Positions 1-7,067 of a stretch of DNA of 9,954 nt are shown one piece after another (within the stretch, counting starts at the first letter, position 1; every line of letters starts with the position of its first letter). The notes beneath the pieces were generated by a model. It ran no database searches. It worked only from the letters and a program-made list of their open reading frames with translations, and was not told the DNA's origin. Source of the stretch: an uncultured Candidatus Pelagibacter sp. GTDB lineage: Bacteria; Pseudomonadota; Alphaproteobacteria; Pelagibacterales; Pelagibacteraceae. A program made the translations under genes and the position numbers. The DNA is taken from the NCBI GenBank assembly GCA_937897125.1, contig CALCPL010000156.1, positions 1 to 9,954 on the forward strand, read 5' to 3'.

Positions 1-42
1 CCTCTCTATTCGTCGGCAGCGTCAGATGTGTATAAGAGACAG
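1..42 (+). other. Illumina Nextera Read 1 adapter with i5 index (synthetic, not genomic)
   Basis: Positions 10-42 match the 33-nt Nextera Read 1 transposase adapter base for base, and 24-42 are the 19-bp Tn5 mosaic end (AGATGTGTATAAGAGACAG). Positions 2-9 read CTCTCTAT, the standard Nextera i5 index S502/N502, and base 1 (C) fits the last base of the P5 arm. This is library construction sequence left on the fragment end. It carries an in-frame stop (TAA, 33-35) for the uvrB frame, so a gene caller may wrongly place the uvrB start downstream. Real genomic sequence starts at 43. Confidence 0.98.
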
Positions 43-44
43 AT

Positions 45-1445
45 CTAATACAAGATTTAGATGTAATAAAAGTTTATGCAAATAGCCACTACATCACTCC
101 TAAACCAACTATAGAGCAAGCAATTATTAAAATTAAAAGAGAATTAGAAGTAACTTTAAAAAAATTCAAAGAACAAAATAAATTACTTGAAGCACAAAGA
201 TTAGAAGAAAGAGTTAAGTTTGATTTAGAAATGATAGAAGCAACAGGGTCTTGTGCTGGTATTGAAAACTATTCTCGTTTTTTATCTGGAAGAAAACCAG
301 GAGAACCACCTCCCACTCTATTTGAATACTTTCCTGACAACACTCTTATTTTTGTAGATGAATGCCACGTAACAGTTCCTCAATTAAATGGTATGTACAA
401 AGGAGACAGATCTAGAAAAAGTAATCTTGCTGAATATGGTTTTAGATTACCTTCTTGCATGGACAATAGACCTCTTAAATTTGAAGAATGGGATGCAATG
501 AGAACCCAAACAGTTTTTGTATCAGCAACGCCTGGTCCTTGGGAATTAGAACAAGTTAAGGGTAAATTTGTTGAACAAATAATAAGGCCTACTGGTCTAA
601 TTGATCCACCAGTTGAAATAAAACCTGCCAAAAATCAAGTTGATGACTTGATGCATGAGTGCAAAAAAACCATAGATAAAAATTTTAGAGTATTGGTTAC
701 TACATTGACTAAGAAAATGGCTGAAGATTTAACAGAATATTTTCACGAAAATGGCATTAGGGTCAGATATTTACACTCAGATATTGATACACTGGAGCGA
801 ATAGAAATCATGAGGGATTTAAGGCTTGGTGTTTTCGATGTATTGGTTGGTATAAATCTTTTAAGAGAAGGGCTAGATATTCCAGAGTGTGCATTGGTTG
901 GAATTTTAGATGCTGATAAAGAAGGATTTTTAAGATCTGAAACTTCTTTAGTTCAAACTATTGGAAGAGCTGCAAGAAACTTAGAAGGAAGAGTTATTCT
1001 TTATGCGGATAAAGAAACTAAAAGTATAAAAAAAGCAATTCAAGAAACAGATAGAAGAAGGTCAATTCAAGTTGCCTATAATAAAAAGCATAATATTGAT
1101 GCTGTCTCTATTAAGAAAGAAATCAGTGATGTGTTGCAGAATGTTTATGACAAGGATTATTTAAAAGTAGGTACTGGAGACAATATTGGTGGAAATTTAA
1201 AGAAACACTTAAAGATGCTCAACAAAAGGATGAAAGATGCAGCCACAAATCTTGAATTTGAAGAAGCTGGTAAAATTAGAGATGAAATAAGAAATTTAGA
1301 AGCATCAGAGTTAGAAATTGTTTTAAACCCAAAAATAAAACACTATAACCAAGAAAATAGAACATATCCAAAAGGTAGATCAACAATGGGCTTACCTGGT
1401 ACAAGAGCACAAAAAGGTAAGAAAAAATGGAAGCAAACAAAATAA
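45..1445 (+). CDS. uvrB: Excinuclease ABC subunit B, UvrB (5' partial)
   Basis: UvrB is the DNA-damage verification helicase of nucleotide excision repair: UvrA loads it, and it recruits UvrC. The frame is open from the first genomic codon at 45, giving 466 residues. Roughly 200-250 N-terminal residues are missing, including the Walker A motif and the beta-hairpin, compared with about 670 in E. coli. ATG 231 is only an internal methionine, because the 62 codons before it encode normal UvrB sequence (for example [12 protein letters not shown]). Visible family features are [12 protein letters not shown], the motif II box VDECH (D at nt 357), [45 protein letters not shown] and a C-terminal UVR domain ([14 protein letters not shown]) that contacts UvrC. 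Motif II is DECH, where E. coli has DESH. The C-terminus is Lys-rich and ends in a [18 protein letters not shown] tail. The gene overlaps the next one by 19 nt. Confidence 0.97.
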   Translation, partial: LIQDLDVIKVYANSHYITPKPTIEQAIIKIKRELEVTLKKFKEQNKLLEAQRLEERVKFDLEMIEATGSCAGIENYSRFLSGRKPGEPPPTLFEYFPDNTLIFVDECHVTVPQLNGMYKGDRSRKSNLAEYGFRLPSCMDNRPLKFEEWDAMRTQTVFVSATPGPWELEQVKGKFVEQIIRPTGLIDPPVEIKPAKNQVDDLMHECKKTIDKNFRVLVTTLTKKMAEDLTEYFHENGIRVRYLHSDIDTLERIEIMRDLRLGVFDVLVGINLLREGLDIPECALVGILDADKEGFLRSETSLVQTIGRAARNLEGRVILYADKETKSIKKAIQETDRRRSIQVAYNKKHNIDAVSIKKEISDVLQNVYDKDYLKVGTGDNIGGNLKKHLKMLNKRMKDAATNLEFEEAGKIRDEIRNLEASELEIVLNPKIKHYNQENRTYPKGRSTMGLPGTRAQKGKKKWKQTK

Positions 1446-2179
1446 TTATCACTGGAGCCGCAACAAGAATGGGTGCTGCTATTGCAAAGAAACTCTCAGG
1501 TCCAGGAGTTGAAATGGTAATTCATTACAATAGCTCTAAATCTGAAGCTGAAAAATTACAAAAAGAATTGTCAAAAAATAAAACAAAAGTTTACTTAGTA
1601 AAAGGTAACCTTGCAAAAGAACAAGATTTAAAAAAAATTATAAAATTCTCAAAGTTAAAATTAAAATACTTTGATTGTTTAGTTAATAATGCTTCATTAT
1701 TTGAAAATGACAGTCTTAAAAATTTTTCTTCTAAAAGTTGGAACCAACATATTGATGTAAATTTAAAAGCACCTGCATATCTTACAAAAGAATTTTCAAA
1801 AAATGTTAAGGGTAAAAACAACAATATTATAAATATAATAGATCAAAGAGTTTTTAAGTTAACTCCCTTTTTCTTTTCTTACACTTTAAGTAAAACAGGG
1901 CTTTACACACTAACAAAAACTAGTGCTATGGAATTAGCTCCAAACATAAGAGTTAATGGAATTGCACCTGGACCAACTATTAAAAATAAAAGACAAACTG
2001 ACATGCATTTTAAAAAACAGTACTTAGCAACCCCTTTAAAACAGCAGGTAAATGTAAAAGACATATGTTCTGCTGTTGACTTTTTTATCAAAAACAGTTC
2101 AATTACAGGTCAAGTAATAGCAATAGATAGTGGACAAAGTTTAAACTGGCAAACACCAGATGTAATTGGAAAAGAATGA
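1427..2179 (+). CDS. Pteridine reductase-like short-chain dehydrogenase (FolM/PTR1 type)
   Basis: This 250-residue cytosolic Rossmann-fold SDR probably reduces dihydropterins or dihydrofolate with NADPH. The glycine motif TGAATRMG (residues 9-16) has the TGxxxRxG form typical of pteridine reductases, and HYNSS (33-37) follows the second strand, as in PTR1. Further motifs are VNNAS (86-90), N112, the catalytic set D139, Y152 and K156 (PTR1-like Asp-Tyr-Lys, with Asp where classical SDRs have Ser), and RVNGIAPGP. Start ATG 1427 lies inside the uvrB end (19-nt overlap) and has an AAGGTAA Shine-Dalgarno-like stretch at 1414-1420. The stop overlaps the folB start as ATGA. Adjacency to folB supports a pterin substrate. 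General SDR membership is certain. The exact substrate (dihydromonapterin, dihydrobiopterin or dihydrofolate) is inferred, and a generic 3-oxoacyl reductase is less likely. Confidence 0.85.
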   Translation: MEANKIIITGAATRMGAAIAKKLSGPGVEMVIHYNSSKSEAEKLQKELSKNKTKVYLVKGNLAKEQDLKKIIKFSKLKLKYFDCLVNNASLFENDSLKNFSSKSWNQHIDVNLKAPAYLTKEFSKNVKGKNNNIINIIDQRVFKLTPFFFSYTLSKTGLYTLTKTSAMELAPNIRVNGIAPGPTIKNKRQTDMHFKKQYLATPLKQQVNVKDICSAVDFFIKNSSITGQVIAIDSGQSLNWQTPDVIGKE

Positions 2180-2601
2180 AAAAAAATAATTTAAATATTG
2201 TCAAAATAGATAAAAATAAAAGTTTATTTAATTATGAAAAAAAAATTCTTATTAAAGAATTAACTCTAGATTTAAAGCTTGGTTATTATGATTTTGAAAA
2301 AGAAAAAACCCAGAAAGTAAAATTTAGTTTAGAGATTGATTATGAAGATAGAAAACCAACAAATGACAAAGATATAAAATCAATTGTTAATTATGGTCAG
2401 GTTGTAAAATTAATTACAAAACTTGCAAAAAAGAAACATTATAATTTTTTAGAAACACTTGCTGAAGATGTCTTTGATGTATTATTTAAAGATAAACGAA
2501 TTGGAAAAATTATGCTTCAAATTGAAAAATTAGAAATTATAAAAGAATGTGCCTCTGTTGGTATCCAAATTACCAAAAAAAGAAGTCATGAAAAGCTCTG
2601 A
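2176..2601 (+). CDS. folB: Dihydroneopterin aldolase family protein (FolB)
   Basis: FolB converts 7,8-dihydroneopterin to 6-hydroxymethyl-7,8-dihydropterin and glycolaldehyde in folate synthesis. The 141 residues align with the family along their whole core: [18 protein letters not shown] corresponds to the IGVYDWE region, with E41 as the active-site Glu; IVNYGQV contains Y73, the pterin-site Tyr; [14 protein letters not shown] is the central helix; and [16 protein letters not shown] contains K118, the catalytic Lys position. It is longer than E. coli FolB (about 122 residues) because of a Lys/Asn-rich N-terminal extension of about 20 residues before the first strand. The Pro that usually follows the catalytic Lys is Leu here. 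It starts by ATGA overlap with the pteridine reductase gene and overlaps uvrC by 14 nt. An epimerase role (FolX-like) cannot be excluded from sequence alone. Confidence 0.88.
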   Translation: MKKNNLNIVKIDKNKSLFNYEKKILIKELTLDLKLGYYDFEKEKTQKVKFSLEIDYEDRKPTNDKDIKSIVNYGQVVKLITKLAKKKHYNFLETLAEDVFDVLFKDKRIGKIMLQIEKLEIIKECASVGIQITKKRSHEKL

Positions 2602-4423
2602 ATTAGGCAAAGACGTAATTAGAAAAGAGCTCCCATTAATTCCTAAAAGTCCTGGAGTTTATCGAATGCTTGATCATAAAGATGTGATTTTGTATGTAGG
2701 TAAAGCAAAAAACCTACCCAATAGATTAAAAAGCTATGTAGCTGAAAAAAATCATATCATTAGAACAGCAAGGATGCTCTCTCAAACTTTTAAGTTAGAG
2801 ATAACGACTACTGCCAATGAAAGTGAAGCACTTCTTTTAGAGGCTAATTTAATCAAAAAACATAAACCTAAATTCAATATATTGCTTAAAGATGACAAAT
2901 CTTTTCCCTTTGTTTTCATCAGTAATAAAGACCAATGGGCACAGGTTACAAAACATAGGGGCAAAAAAGATAAAGAAGGATTTTACTTTGGACCCTTTGC
3001 TTCAGCAGGAACTGCAAATTGGACCATTAAGATGCTTCAAAAAATATTTCAAATTCGAGTTTGTGATGATAGCACGTTCAAGAATAGAAAAAGACCCTGC
3101 ATTCTTTATCAGATAAAAAGATGTTCTGGTCCTTGTGTCGATTATATTGATAAAGAAGATTATAAAAAATCAGTAGATCAAGCAATTCAGTTTGTATCGG
3201 GTAAATCAAGAGATATACAAAAAAATCTATCTAAACAAATGGAGGAAGCCAGCGAAAAGCTGGATTTTGAAAGAGCTTCTATTTTTAGAGATAGAATTAA
3301 ATCCTTAAATATAATTCAATCGTCACAAAGAATTAATGAAGCCAATCTAGTTGATGCTGATGTAATTGCTGCCTATAAAGAATCTGGCAAAACCTGTATT
3401 CAGGTATTTTTTTACAGATCCAAACAAAATTGGGGCAACCAAGCTTATTTTCCAAAACATGATCCTGACCAAGACGTATCTGAAATAATGTCTTCCTTCT
3501 TGATGCAGTTTTATGAAAATAAAAATGTTCCAAAATTAATAATTATTAATACAGAAATTGAGGACAAGAAATTAATTGAAGAAACTTTAAGTAAAAAAGA
3601 AAATAATACAATTTCTATTAATGTAGCAAAAAAAGGCACTAAAGCTAAAGTGATTGCTATGGCAGAAAAAAATGCCAAAGAGTCACTTAATAGAAAAATT
3701 TATGAAACAAATAATAACAAAAATTTATTTGAAGGTGTGGCTAAAAAATTTGATCTTAAAAATGGCCTAAACTTAGTTGAGGTTTATGATAATAGTCATA
3801 TCTCAGGAACTAATAGTGTGGGCGCTATGATTACTTTTGGAAATGAAGGATTTGTTAAAAAAAGATATAGAAAATTTGATATTAAGACAAAAGGTGCTGA
3901 ACAAGATGATTTTGCAATGTTAAAAGAAGTTCTTACAAGAAGATTTAAAAGAGCAATGCTAGAAAAAGGAAATTATTTAACTCTTCCTGATTTAATTTTA
4001 ATTGACGGTGGTAAAGGTCAATATTCATCTGCCAAAGAAGTATTGGATGAATTTGGCTTACATGATCTTCCTATGATTGCTATTGCTAAGGGTAAATTAA
4101 GAAATAGTGGTGATGAAACTTTTTTCTATAAGGGAAATTCATTTAAATTTGATAAGAATGACCCTACCCTCTTCTTCATGCAGAGACTGCGTGATGAAGC
4201 ACATAGATTTGCCATCACCTCTCATAGAGCAAAAAGAGCAAAAGGAATTACAAAATCCTTATTAGATCAAATTGATGGTATTGGATCGATCAGAAAAAGA
4301 GCCCTATTGAACCATTTTGGCTCTGCTAGAGCAGTAGAATCTGCAAGTTTTGATGAGATTAAATCAGTTGAAGGTGTTGAGGAAAAAGTTGCAAAAAAGA
4401 TATATAACTTTTTTCACGAATAA
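2588..4423 (+). CDS. uvrC: Excinuclease ABC subunit C, UvrC
   Basis: UvrC is the nuclease that makes both incisions around UvrB-bound lesions. The 611 residues match the usual size (610 in E. coli). The order is: N-terminal GIY-YIG nuclease for the 3' cut (GVY 23-25, YVG 36-38, R46); a cysteine cluster C159, C171, C179 and C183, with the C-x11-C-x7-C-x3-C spacing of the E. coli Fe-S site; a UVR domain for UvrB contact (about 206-240); an RNase H-like nuclease for the 5' cut (D401 in [10 protein letters not shown]473 in LIDGGKGQ, H539 in RDEAHRFAI); and a C-terminal tandem helix-hairpin-helix (about 558-609). I chose ATG 2588 because the following residues match the family N-terminus. The GTG at 2549 in the same frame would add 13 residues that lie inside folB and are not expected in the family. 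The gene overlaps folB by 14 nt and is 2 nt from pgsA. Confidence 0.98.
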   Translation: MKSSELGKDVIRKELPLIPKSPGVYRMLDHKDVILYVGKAKNLPNRLKSYVAEKNHIIRTARMLSQTFKLEITTTANESEALLLEANLIKKHKPKFNILLKDDKSFPFVFISNKDQWAQVTKHRGKKDKEGFYFGPFASAGTANWTIKMLQKIFQIRVCDDSTFKNRKRPCILYQIKRCSGPCVDYIDKEDYKKSVDQAIQFVSGKSRDIQKNLSKQMEEASEKLDFERASIFRDRIKSLNIIQSSQRINEANLVDADVIAAYKESGKTCIQVFFYRSKQNWGNQAYFPKHDPDQDVSEIMSSFLMQFYENKNVPKLIIINTEIEDKKLIEETLSKKENNTISINVAKKGTKAKVIAMAEKNAKESLNRKIYETNNNKNLFEGVAKKFDLKNGLNLVEVYDNSHISGTNSVGAMITFGNEGFVKKRYRKFDIKTKGAEQDDFAMLKEVLTRRFKRAMLEKGNYLTLPDLILIDGGKGQYSSAKEVLDEFGLHDLPMIAIAKGKLRNSGDETFFYKGNSFKFDKNDPTLFFMQRLRDEAHRFAITSHRAKRAKGITKSLLDQIDGIGSIRKRALLNHFGSARAVESASFDEIKSVEGVEEKVAKKIYNFFHE

Positions 4424-4425
4424 TT

Positions 4426-5010
4426 ATGCTTAAAAAAATTCCAAATATTTTAACAATTGGTAGAATAATAATTGTACCCTTTTTTGTTCTAGCATTTTAT
4501 TTGCCTGGTTTTTACGGTGACTTAACTGCATGCGTATTGTTTGTAATTGCTTCATTTACTGATTTTTTAGATGGAATGTTGGCAAGAATGATGGGCGAAG
4601 AGTCTAAGTTAGGTGAATTACTTGACCCTATAGCAGATAAAATTATTGTTGCTACTGCACTTATATTATTGGTTATGAGTGGAACAATTAAACATTACGA
4701 GGTTATTGCTGCAATTATAATACTTACAAGAGAAATACTAATTTCAGGCTTAAGAGAGTTTCTAGCTAGAGGGCAAATTAAATTACCAGTAACTAATTTA
4801 GCAAAATTAAAAACTTTTTTACAAATGGTTGCCATAGCTCTTTTACTGACAGGTGAAACTGGTAATAAAATTTTAAATTTTCAAGATTATAATGCTCAAA
4901 CTATTGGCATAATCCTGCTTTGGCTTTCTGCATTTTTAACTCTATATACTGGTTATGAGTATTTAAGAAAAGGCATTGACCATGCAATGTCTGAAGATAA
5001 TAAAAAGTAA
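4426..5010 (+). CDS. pgsA: CDP-diacylglycerol--glycerol-3-phosphate 3-phosphatidyltransferase
   Basis: PgsA is an inner-membrane enzyme that transfers the phosphatidyl group from CDP-diacylglycerol to glycerol-3-phosphate, the committed step to phosphatidylglycerol. The 194-residue length is typical. The complete CDP-alcohol phosphatidyltransferase signature D-x2-DG-x2-AR-x8-G-x3-D-x3-D is present: D46, D49, G50, A53, R54, G63, D67 and D71. The start PNILTIGRI is characteristic of PgsA. Hydrophobic segments lie at about 13-27, 33-45, 73-87, 90-103, 129-142 and 158-174, as expected for a six-helix membrane protein. It begins 2 nt after the uvrC stop with no visible Shine-Dalgarno, so it is probably translationally coupled. 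uvrC-pgsA linkage is widespread in proteobacteria. It is convergent with ilvE. Confidence 0.96.
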   Translation: MLKKIPNILTIGRIIIVPFFVLAFYLPGFYGDLTACVLFVIASFTDFLDGMLARMMGEESKLGELLDPIADKIIVATALILLVMSGTIKHYEVIAAIIILTREILISGLREFLARGQIKLPVTNLAKLKTFLQMVAIALLLTGETGNKILNFQDYNAQTIGIILLWLSAFLTLYTGYEYLRKGIDHAMSEDNKK

Positions 5011-5015
5011 ATAAT

Positions 5016-5888
5016 CTATTTTTTTCTAACTAAAGCTTGATAACTTTCATTTAAATCAATTATAGTTTCACAAACTTTAAATTGATTATCCGCAATACAT
5101 GATACTGGTGTTACTTCTGCAGCTGACCCAGTTAAAAAACAACCAACAAAATTTTTTAGTTCTTCTGGTTTAATTTTTCTCTCATTAATTTTAATTCCTT
5201 TAGATTTAGCAATCTCAATAACTGTTCTTCTTGTTATTCCGTCTAAAAAACAATCTGGAATTGGAGTATGTATCTCTCCATTTTTATCTTTAAAAAAAAC
5301 ATTTGCTCCAGTTGCTTCTGCAACATTTCCTTCATGATCCAGCATTAAAGAATCTGTATAACCTTGTTGTTCTGCCTCATGTTTTGACAGTGTATTAATC
5401 ATATATAGACCCGATGCTTTTGTATCCCACGGTATTGTATTTGGTGGTGGCTTTCTCCAATTCGAAATATTTAATTTAATCCCATTAACTTTTAATTTTG
5501 GATCAAAATAAGAACCCCAATCCCAGGTTGCTACAGCAACATGAATTTTTGTTTGTTGTGCAGAGATTGCCATCATTTCACTACCTCTCCAGGCCATTGG
5601 TCTTACATAGCCATCTTTTATGTTTTGAACTGAAATAATTTTATTACATGCATCATTTATTTCAGTTTCTGAATATGGCATTGTAATTCCCATTCTTTTA
5701 GCTGAATAAAAAAGTCTTGTAGTGTGTTCTTCTAATTTGAATATTGATCCATCATAAACTCTTTCTCCTTCAAATACACAGCTTGCATAATGTAATCCAT
5801 GATTTAAAATATGAATTTTTGCATCAGCCCAATCAACAAGCTCGTTATTATACCAGATTTTACCAGATCTTTTATCGTAGGGTATCAT
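5016..5888 (-). CDS. ilvE: Branched-chain amino acid aminotransferase (PLP fold type IV)
   Basis: IlvE carries out the last step of valine, leucine and isoleucine synthesis, and the first step of their breakdown, by exchanging the amino group with 2-oxoglutarate/glutamate. The 290 residues show the class IV aminotransferase pattern: IWYNNELVDWADAKIHI, then HGLHYASCVFEGERVYDG (30-47), VRPMAWRG (95-102), PNTIPWDTKASGLYMIN with the PLP-binding Lys at K157, LMLDHEGNVAEATGANVFF with E191, FLDGITRRTVIEIA, and LTGSAAEVTPV near the C-terminus. D-amino-acid aminotransferase and aminodeoxychorismate lyase share this fold, but the HGLHYASCVFEG box and overall match fit IlvE better. It is transcribed divergently from the petP-ompR-envZ operon and converges on pgsA across 5 nt. 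Confidence 0.93.
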   Translation of the reverse strand: MIPYDKRSGKIWYNNELVDWADAKIHILNHGLHYASCVFEGERVYDGSIFKLEEHTTRLFYSAKRMGITMPYSETEINDACNKIISVQNIKDGYVRPMAWRGSEMMAISAQQTKIHVAVATWDWGSYFDPKLKVNGIKLNISNWRKPPPNTIPWDTKASGLYMINTLSKHEAEQQGYTDSLMLDHEGNVAEATGANVFFKDKNGEIHTPIPDCFLDGITRRTVIEIAKSKGIKINERKIKPEELKNFVGCFLTGSAAEVTPVSCIADNQFKVCETIIDLNESYQALVRKK

Positions 5889-5917
5889 GTATGAAATAAT
5901 TTAAATTTTTTCCTAAA

Positions 5918-5937
5918 ATTATCTTTGTATCTATAAT
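5918..5937. promoter_or_regulatory. Candidate regulator-binding inverted repeat in the ilvE/petP control region
   Basis: ATTAT (5918-5922) and ATAAT (5933-5937) form a perfect inverted repeat with a 10-bp centre, giving a 20-bp site of the size that MarR dimers bind. It covers the -10 box of the rightward promoter and the spacer of the leftward one, which is where a repressor would act on both. The arms are pure A/T, so chance occurrence in this genome is quite possible. Assignment to the adjacent MarR protein is inference from position only. Confidence 0.22.
5932..5937 (+). promoter_or_regulatory. Putative -10 element for the petP-ompR-envZ operon
   Basis: A perfect TATAAT hexamer lies 22 nt upstream of the petP ATG. 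Transcription would start near 5943-5945, leaving a leader of only about 15 nt. No good -35 box is found: the 17-bp position (5909-5914) reads TTTCCT. Activation by a regulator, or reliance on the -10 alone, is possible. No Shine-Dalgarno is visible before ATG 5960. Confidence 0.45.
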
Positions 5938-5959
5938 ATGTCAATATAACTTACCCATA

Positions 5960-6397
5960 ATGAAAGAACTTTTATATTTAAAGGACACTCAGTTAAAGCA
6001 GTTGATTGAAAAGTTATTTACAAGTTATCGTGAATCTTTTTCAGATGCCAAGAAAACATTAGATAAATACTCTATAGGTATAGCTCACCACAAAGTTTTA
6101 CATCTATTATCAATGTATAAGGGGATTACAATTTCTGACCTGTTAAAGAAGCTAAAGGTTACTAAGCAGAGTTTGAATAGAGTTTTAAAAGATTTAATTA
6201 AACTTGATGTTGTTTTTTTTGAAAAAGATCAACAAGACACAAGAGTAAAACACATTTTTTTAAATGAAAAAGGAGAAAAAATTTTTGATGAAATATTTTC
6301 GACACAAAAAAAAAGAATTTATAACGCTCTTTTAAATTCAAGTTCTGATCAAGTCCTAAACTTTGATAATGTTTTAAAAAAAATAATTAATGAATGA
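5960..6397 (+). CDS. petP: MarR-family transcriptional regulator, PetP type
   Basis: This is a 145-residue cytosolic DNA-binding protein. The central winged helix-turn-helix runs from about 40 to 105: AHHKVLHLLSMYKGITISDLLKKLKVTKQSLNRVLKDLIKLDVV holds the recognition helix, followed by a wing with DTRVKHIFLNEKG, the MarR DxR-type signature. N- and C-terminal helices would form the dimer interface. The AHHKVLHLL and VTKQSLNRVLKDL segments resemble the alphaproteobacterial MarR protein encoded next to an OmpR-like regulator, PetP in Rhodobacter capsulatus. It is the first gene of an overlapping operon, sharing 8 nt with the response regulator gene. Family assignment is firm. PetP orthology rests on motif recall and synteny, and its targets and ligand are unknown. 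Autoregulation and control of ilvE are plausible because of the shared 71-bp control region. Confidence 0.88.
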   Translation: MKELLYLKDTQLKQLIEKLFTSYRESFSDAKKTLDKYSIGIAHHKVLHLLSMYKGITISDLLKKLKVTKQSLNRVLKDLIKLDVVFFEKDQQDTRVKHIFLNEKGEKIFDEIFSTQKKRIYNALLNSSSDQVLNFDNVLKKIINE

Positions 6398-7067
6398 TTT
6401 TATAGCCCATATTTTAGTTGTAGATGATGATGAGGGAATTAGATCTCTAATTAAGCAATATTTAAATGAAAATAACTTTTTGGTTACCACATCAGATAGT
6501 GCAGAAAATGCTGAAGAAAAAATTTCAATAATTAAATTTGATTTAATTGTCTTGGATGTAATGATGACAGGCAAAAGTGGCCTTGATTTTATCAAGCAAA
6601 ATAAATCTAAGATTGATACTCCTATAATTTTATTAACAGCTAAAGGAGAAGCTGAAAATAGAGTTGAAGGTTTAGAGATAGGTGCTGATGATTATTTACC
6701 AAAACCTTTTGAACCAAAGGAACTTACTTTACGAATAAAAAATATTTTGAATAAAACAAAAAGAAATGATGAAAAAAGAATTATTACCTTTGATAATATT
6801 AAAATTGATCTTAACAAACTTTTAATCATTAAAAATGATACTGAATATAAAATAAATAGTACTGAAAAAATTATATTAGAAAAAATGATTAATAATCCTG
6901 GCAAAACTTTTTCAAGAGAGGATATTGGCAAACTAACTGATCTTGATAAAGAAAGATCAATAGATGTAATAATTACAAGACTTAGAAAAAAAATAGAAAT
7001 AGACCCAAAAAATCCAAAATACTTACAAACCTTAAGAGGAGCTGGTTATGTCTTATGGATTGAATAA
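6390..7067 (+). CDS. ompR: OmpR/PetR-family DNA-binding response regulator
   Basis: This 225-residue transcription factor is switched by phosphorylation. The receiver domain (about 6-120) has the acidic pair D12 and D13, phospho-acceptor D56 in LIVLDVMM, T83 in LLTAKGE and K105 in YLPKPF, so all active-site residues are intact. The C-terminal winged-helix domain (about 129-225) ends with the RSIDVIITRLRKKIE recognition helix and the LRGAGYVL hairpin typical of OmpR/PhoB regulators. It is the likely partner of the kinase encoded immediately downstream (20-nt overlap) and follows petP with an 8-nt overlap. I chose ATG 6390; the ATG at 6394 is out of frame. In Rhodobacter the gene beside petP is petR, needed for cytochrome bc1 synthesis; whether that role holds here is inference. 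Confidence 0.93.
   Translation: MNDFIAHILVVDDDEGIRSLIKQYLNENNFLVTTSDSAENAEEKISIIKFDLIVLDVMMTGKSGLDFIKQNKSKIDTPIILLTAKGEAENRVEGLEIGADDYLPKPFEPKELTLRIKNILNKTKRNDEKRIITFDNIKIDLNKLLIIKNDTEYKINSTEKIILEKMINNPGKTFSREDIGKLTDLDKERSIDVIITRLRKKIEIDPKNPKYLQTLRGAGYVLWIE
7037..7041 (+). promoter_or_regulatory. Ribosome binding site of the sensor kinase gene
   Basis: AGGAG lies 6 nt before ATG 7048, inside the end of the response regulator gene where it encodes part of the conserved LRGAGY motif. It is the clearest Shine-Dalgarno in a window where most starts lack one. It supports the overlapping start at 7048. Confidence 0.6.

Larger units (their letters stand above)
5916..5944 (-). promoter_or_regulatory. 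Putative sigma-70 promoter for ilvE
   Basis: On the minus strand a perfect -35 box, TTGACA, occupies 5944-5939. A -10-like TAATTT lies at 5921-5916 with 17-bp spacing; the alternative -10, GATAAT at 5923-5918, would give a short 15-bp spacer. Either would start transcription about 20 nt upstream of the ilvE ATG at 5888. The TTGACA match stands out in this AT-rich background. The -10 assignment is less certain. Confidence 0.5.

Noticed and set aside
24..42. Tn5 mosaic end as a natural transposon terminus
   Set aside because: It is embedded in the full Nextera Read 1 adapter with an index, so it is library DNA rather than a mobile element.
231..233. ATG 231 as the true uvrB start
   Set aside because: The 62 codons upstream are open and encode typical UvrB sequence; the apparent start arises because the adapter brings an in-frame stop and the gene is truncated.
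2549..2551. GTG 2549 as the uvrC start
   Set aside because: The extra 13 residues lie in the folB coding region and do not resemble the UvrC N-terminus; ATG 2588 gives the usual length.
3333..3533. 66-residue minus-strand open frame inside uvrC
   Set aside because: It is a shadow of the well-conserved uvrC frame with no start signal or recognisable motif.
4990..5025. Possible intrinsic terminator between pgsA and ilvE
   Set aside because: Only a weak A/T stem with a G-T wobble can be drawn, with no GC pairs and the T run used in the stem itself.
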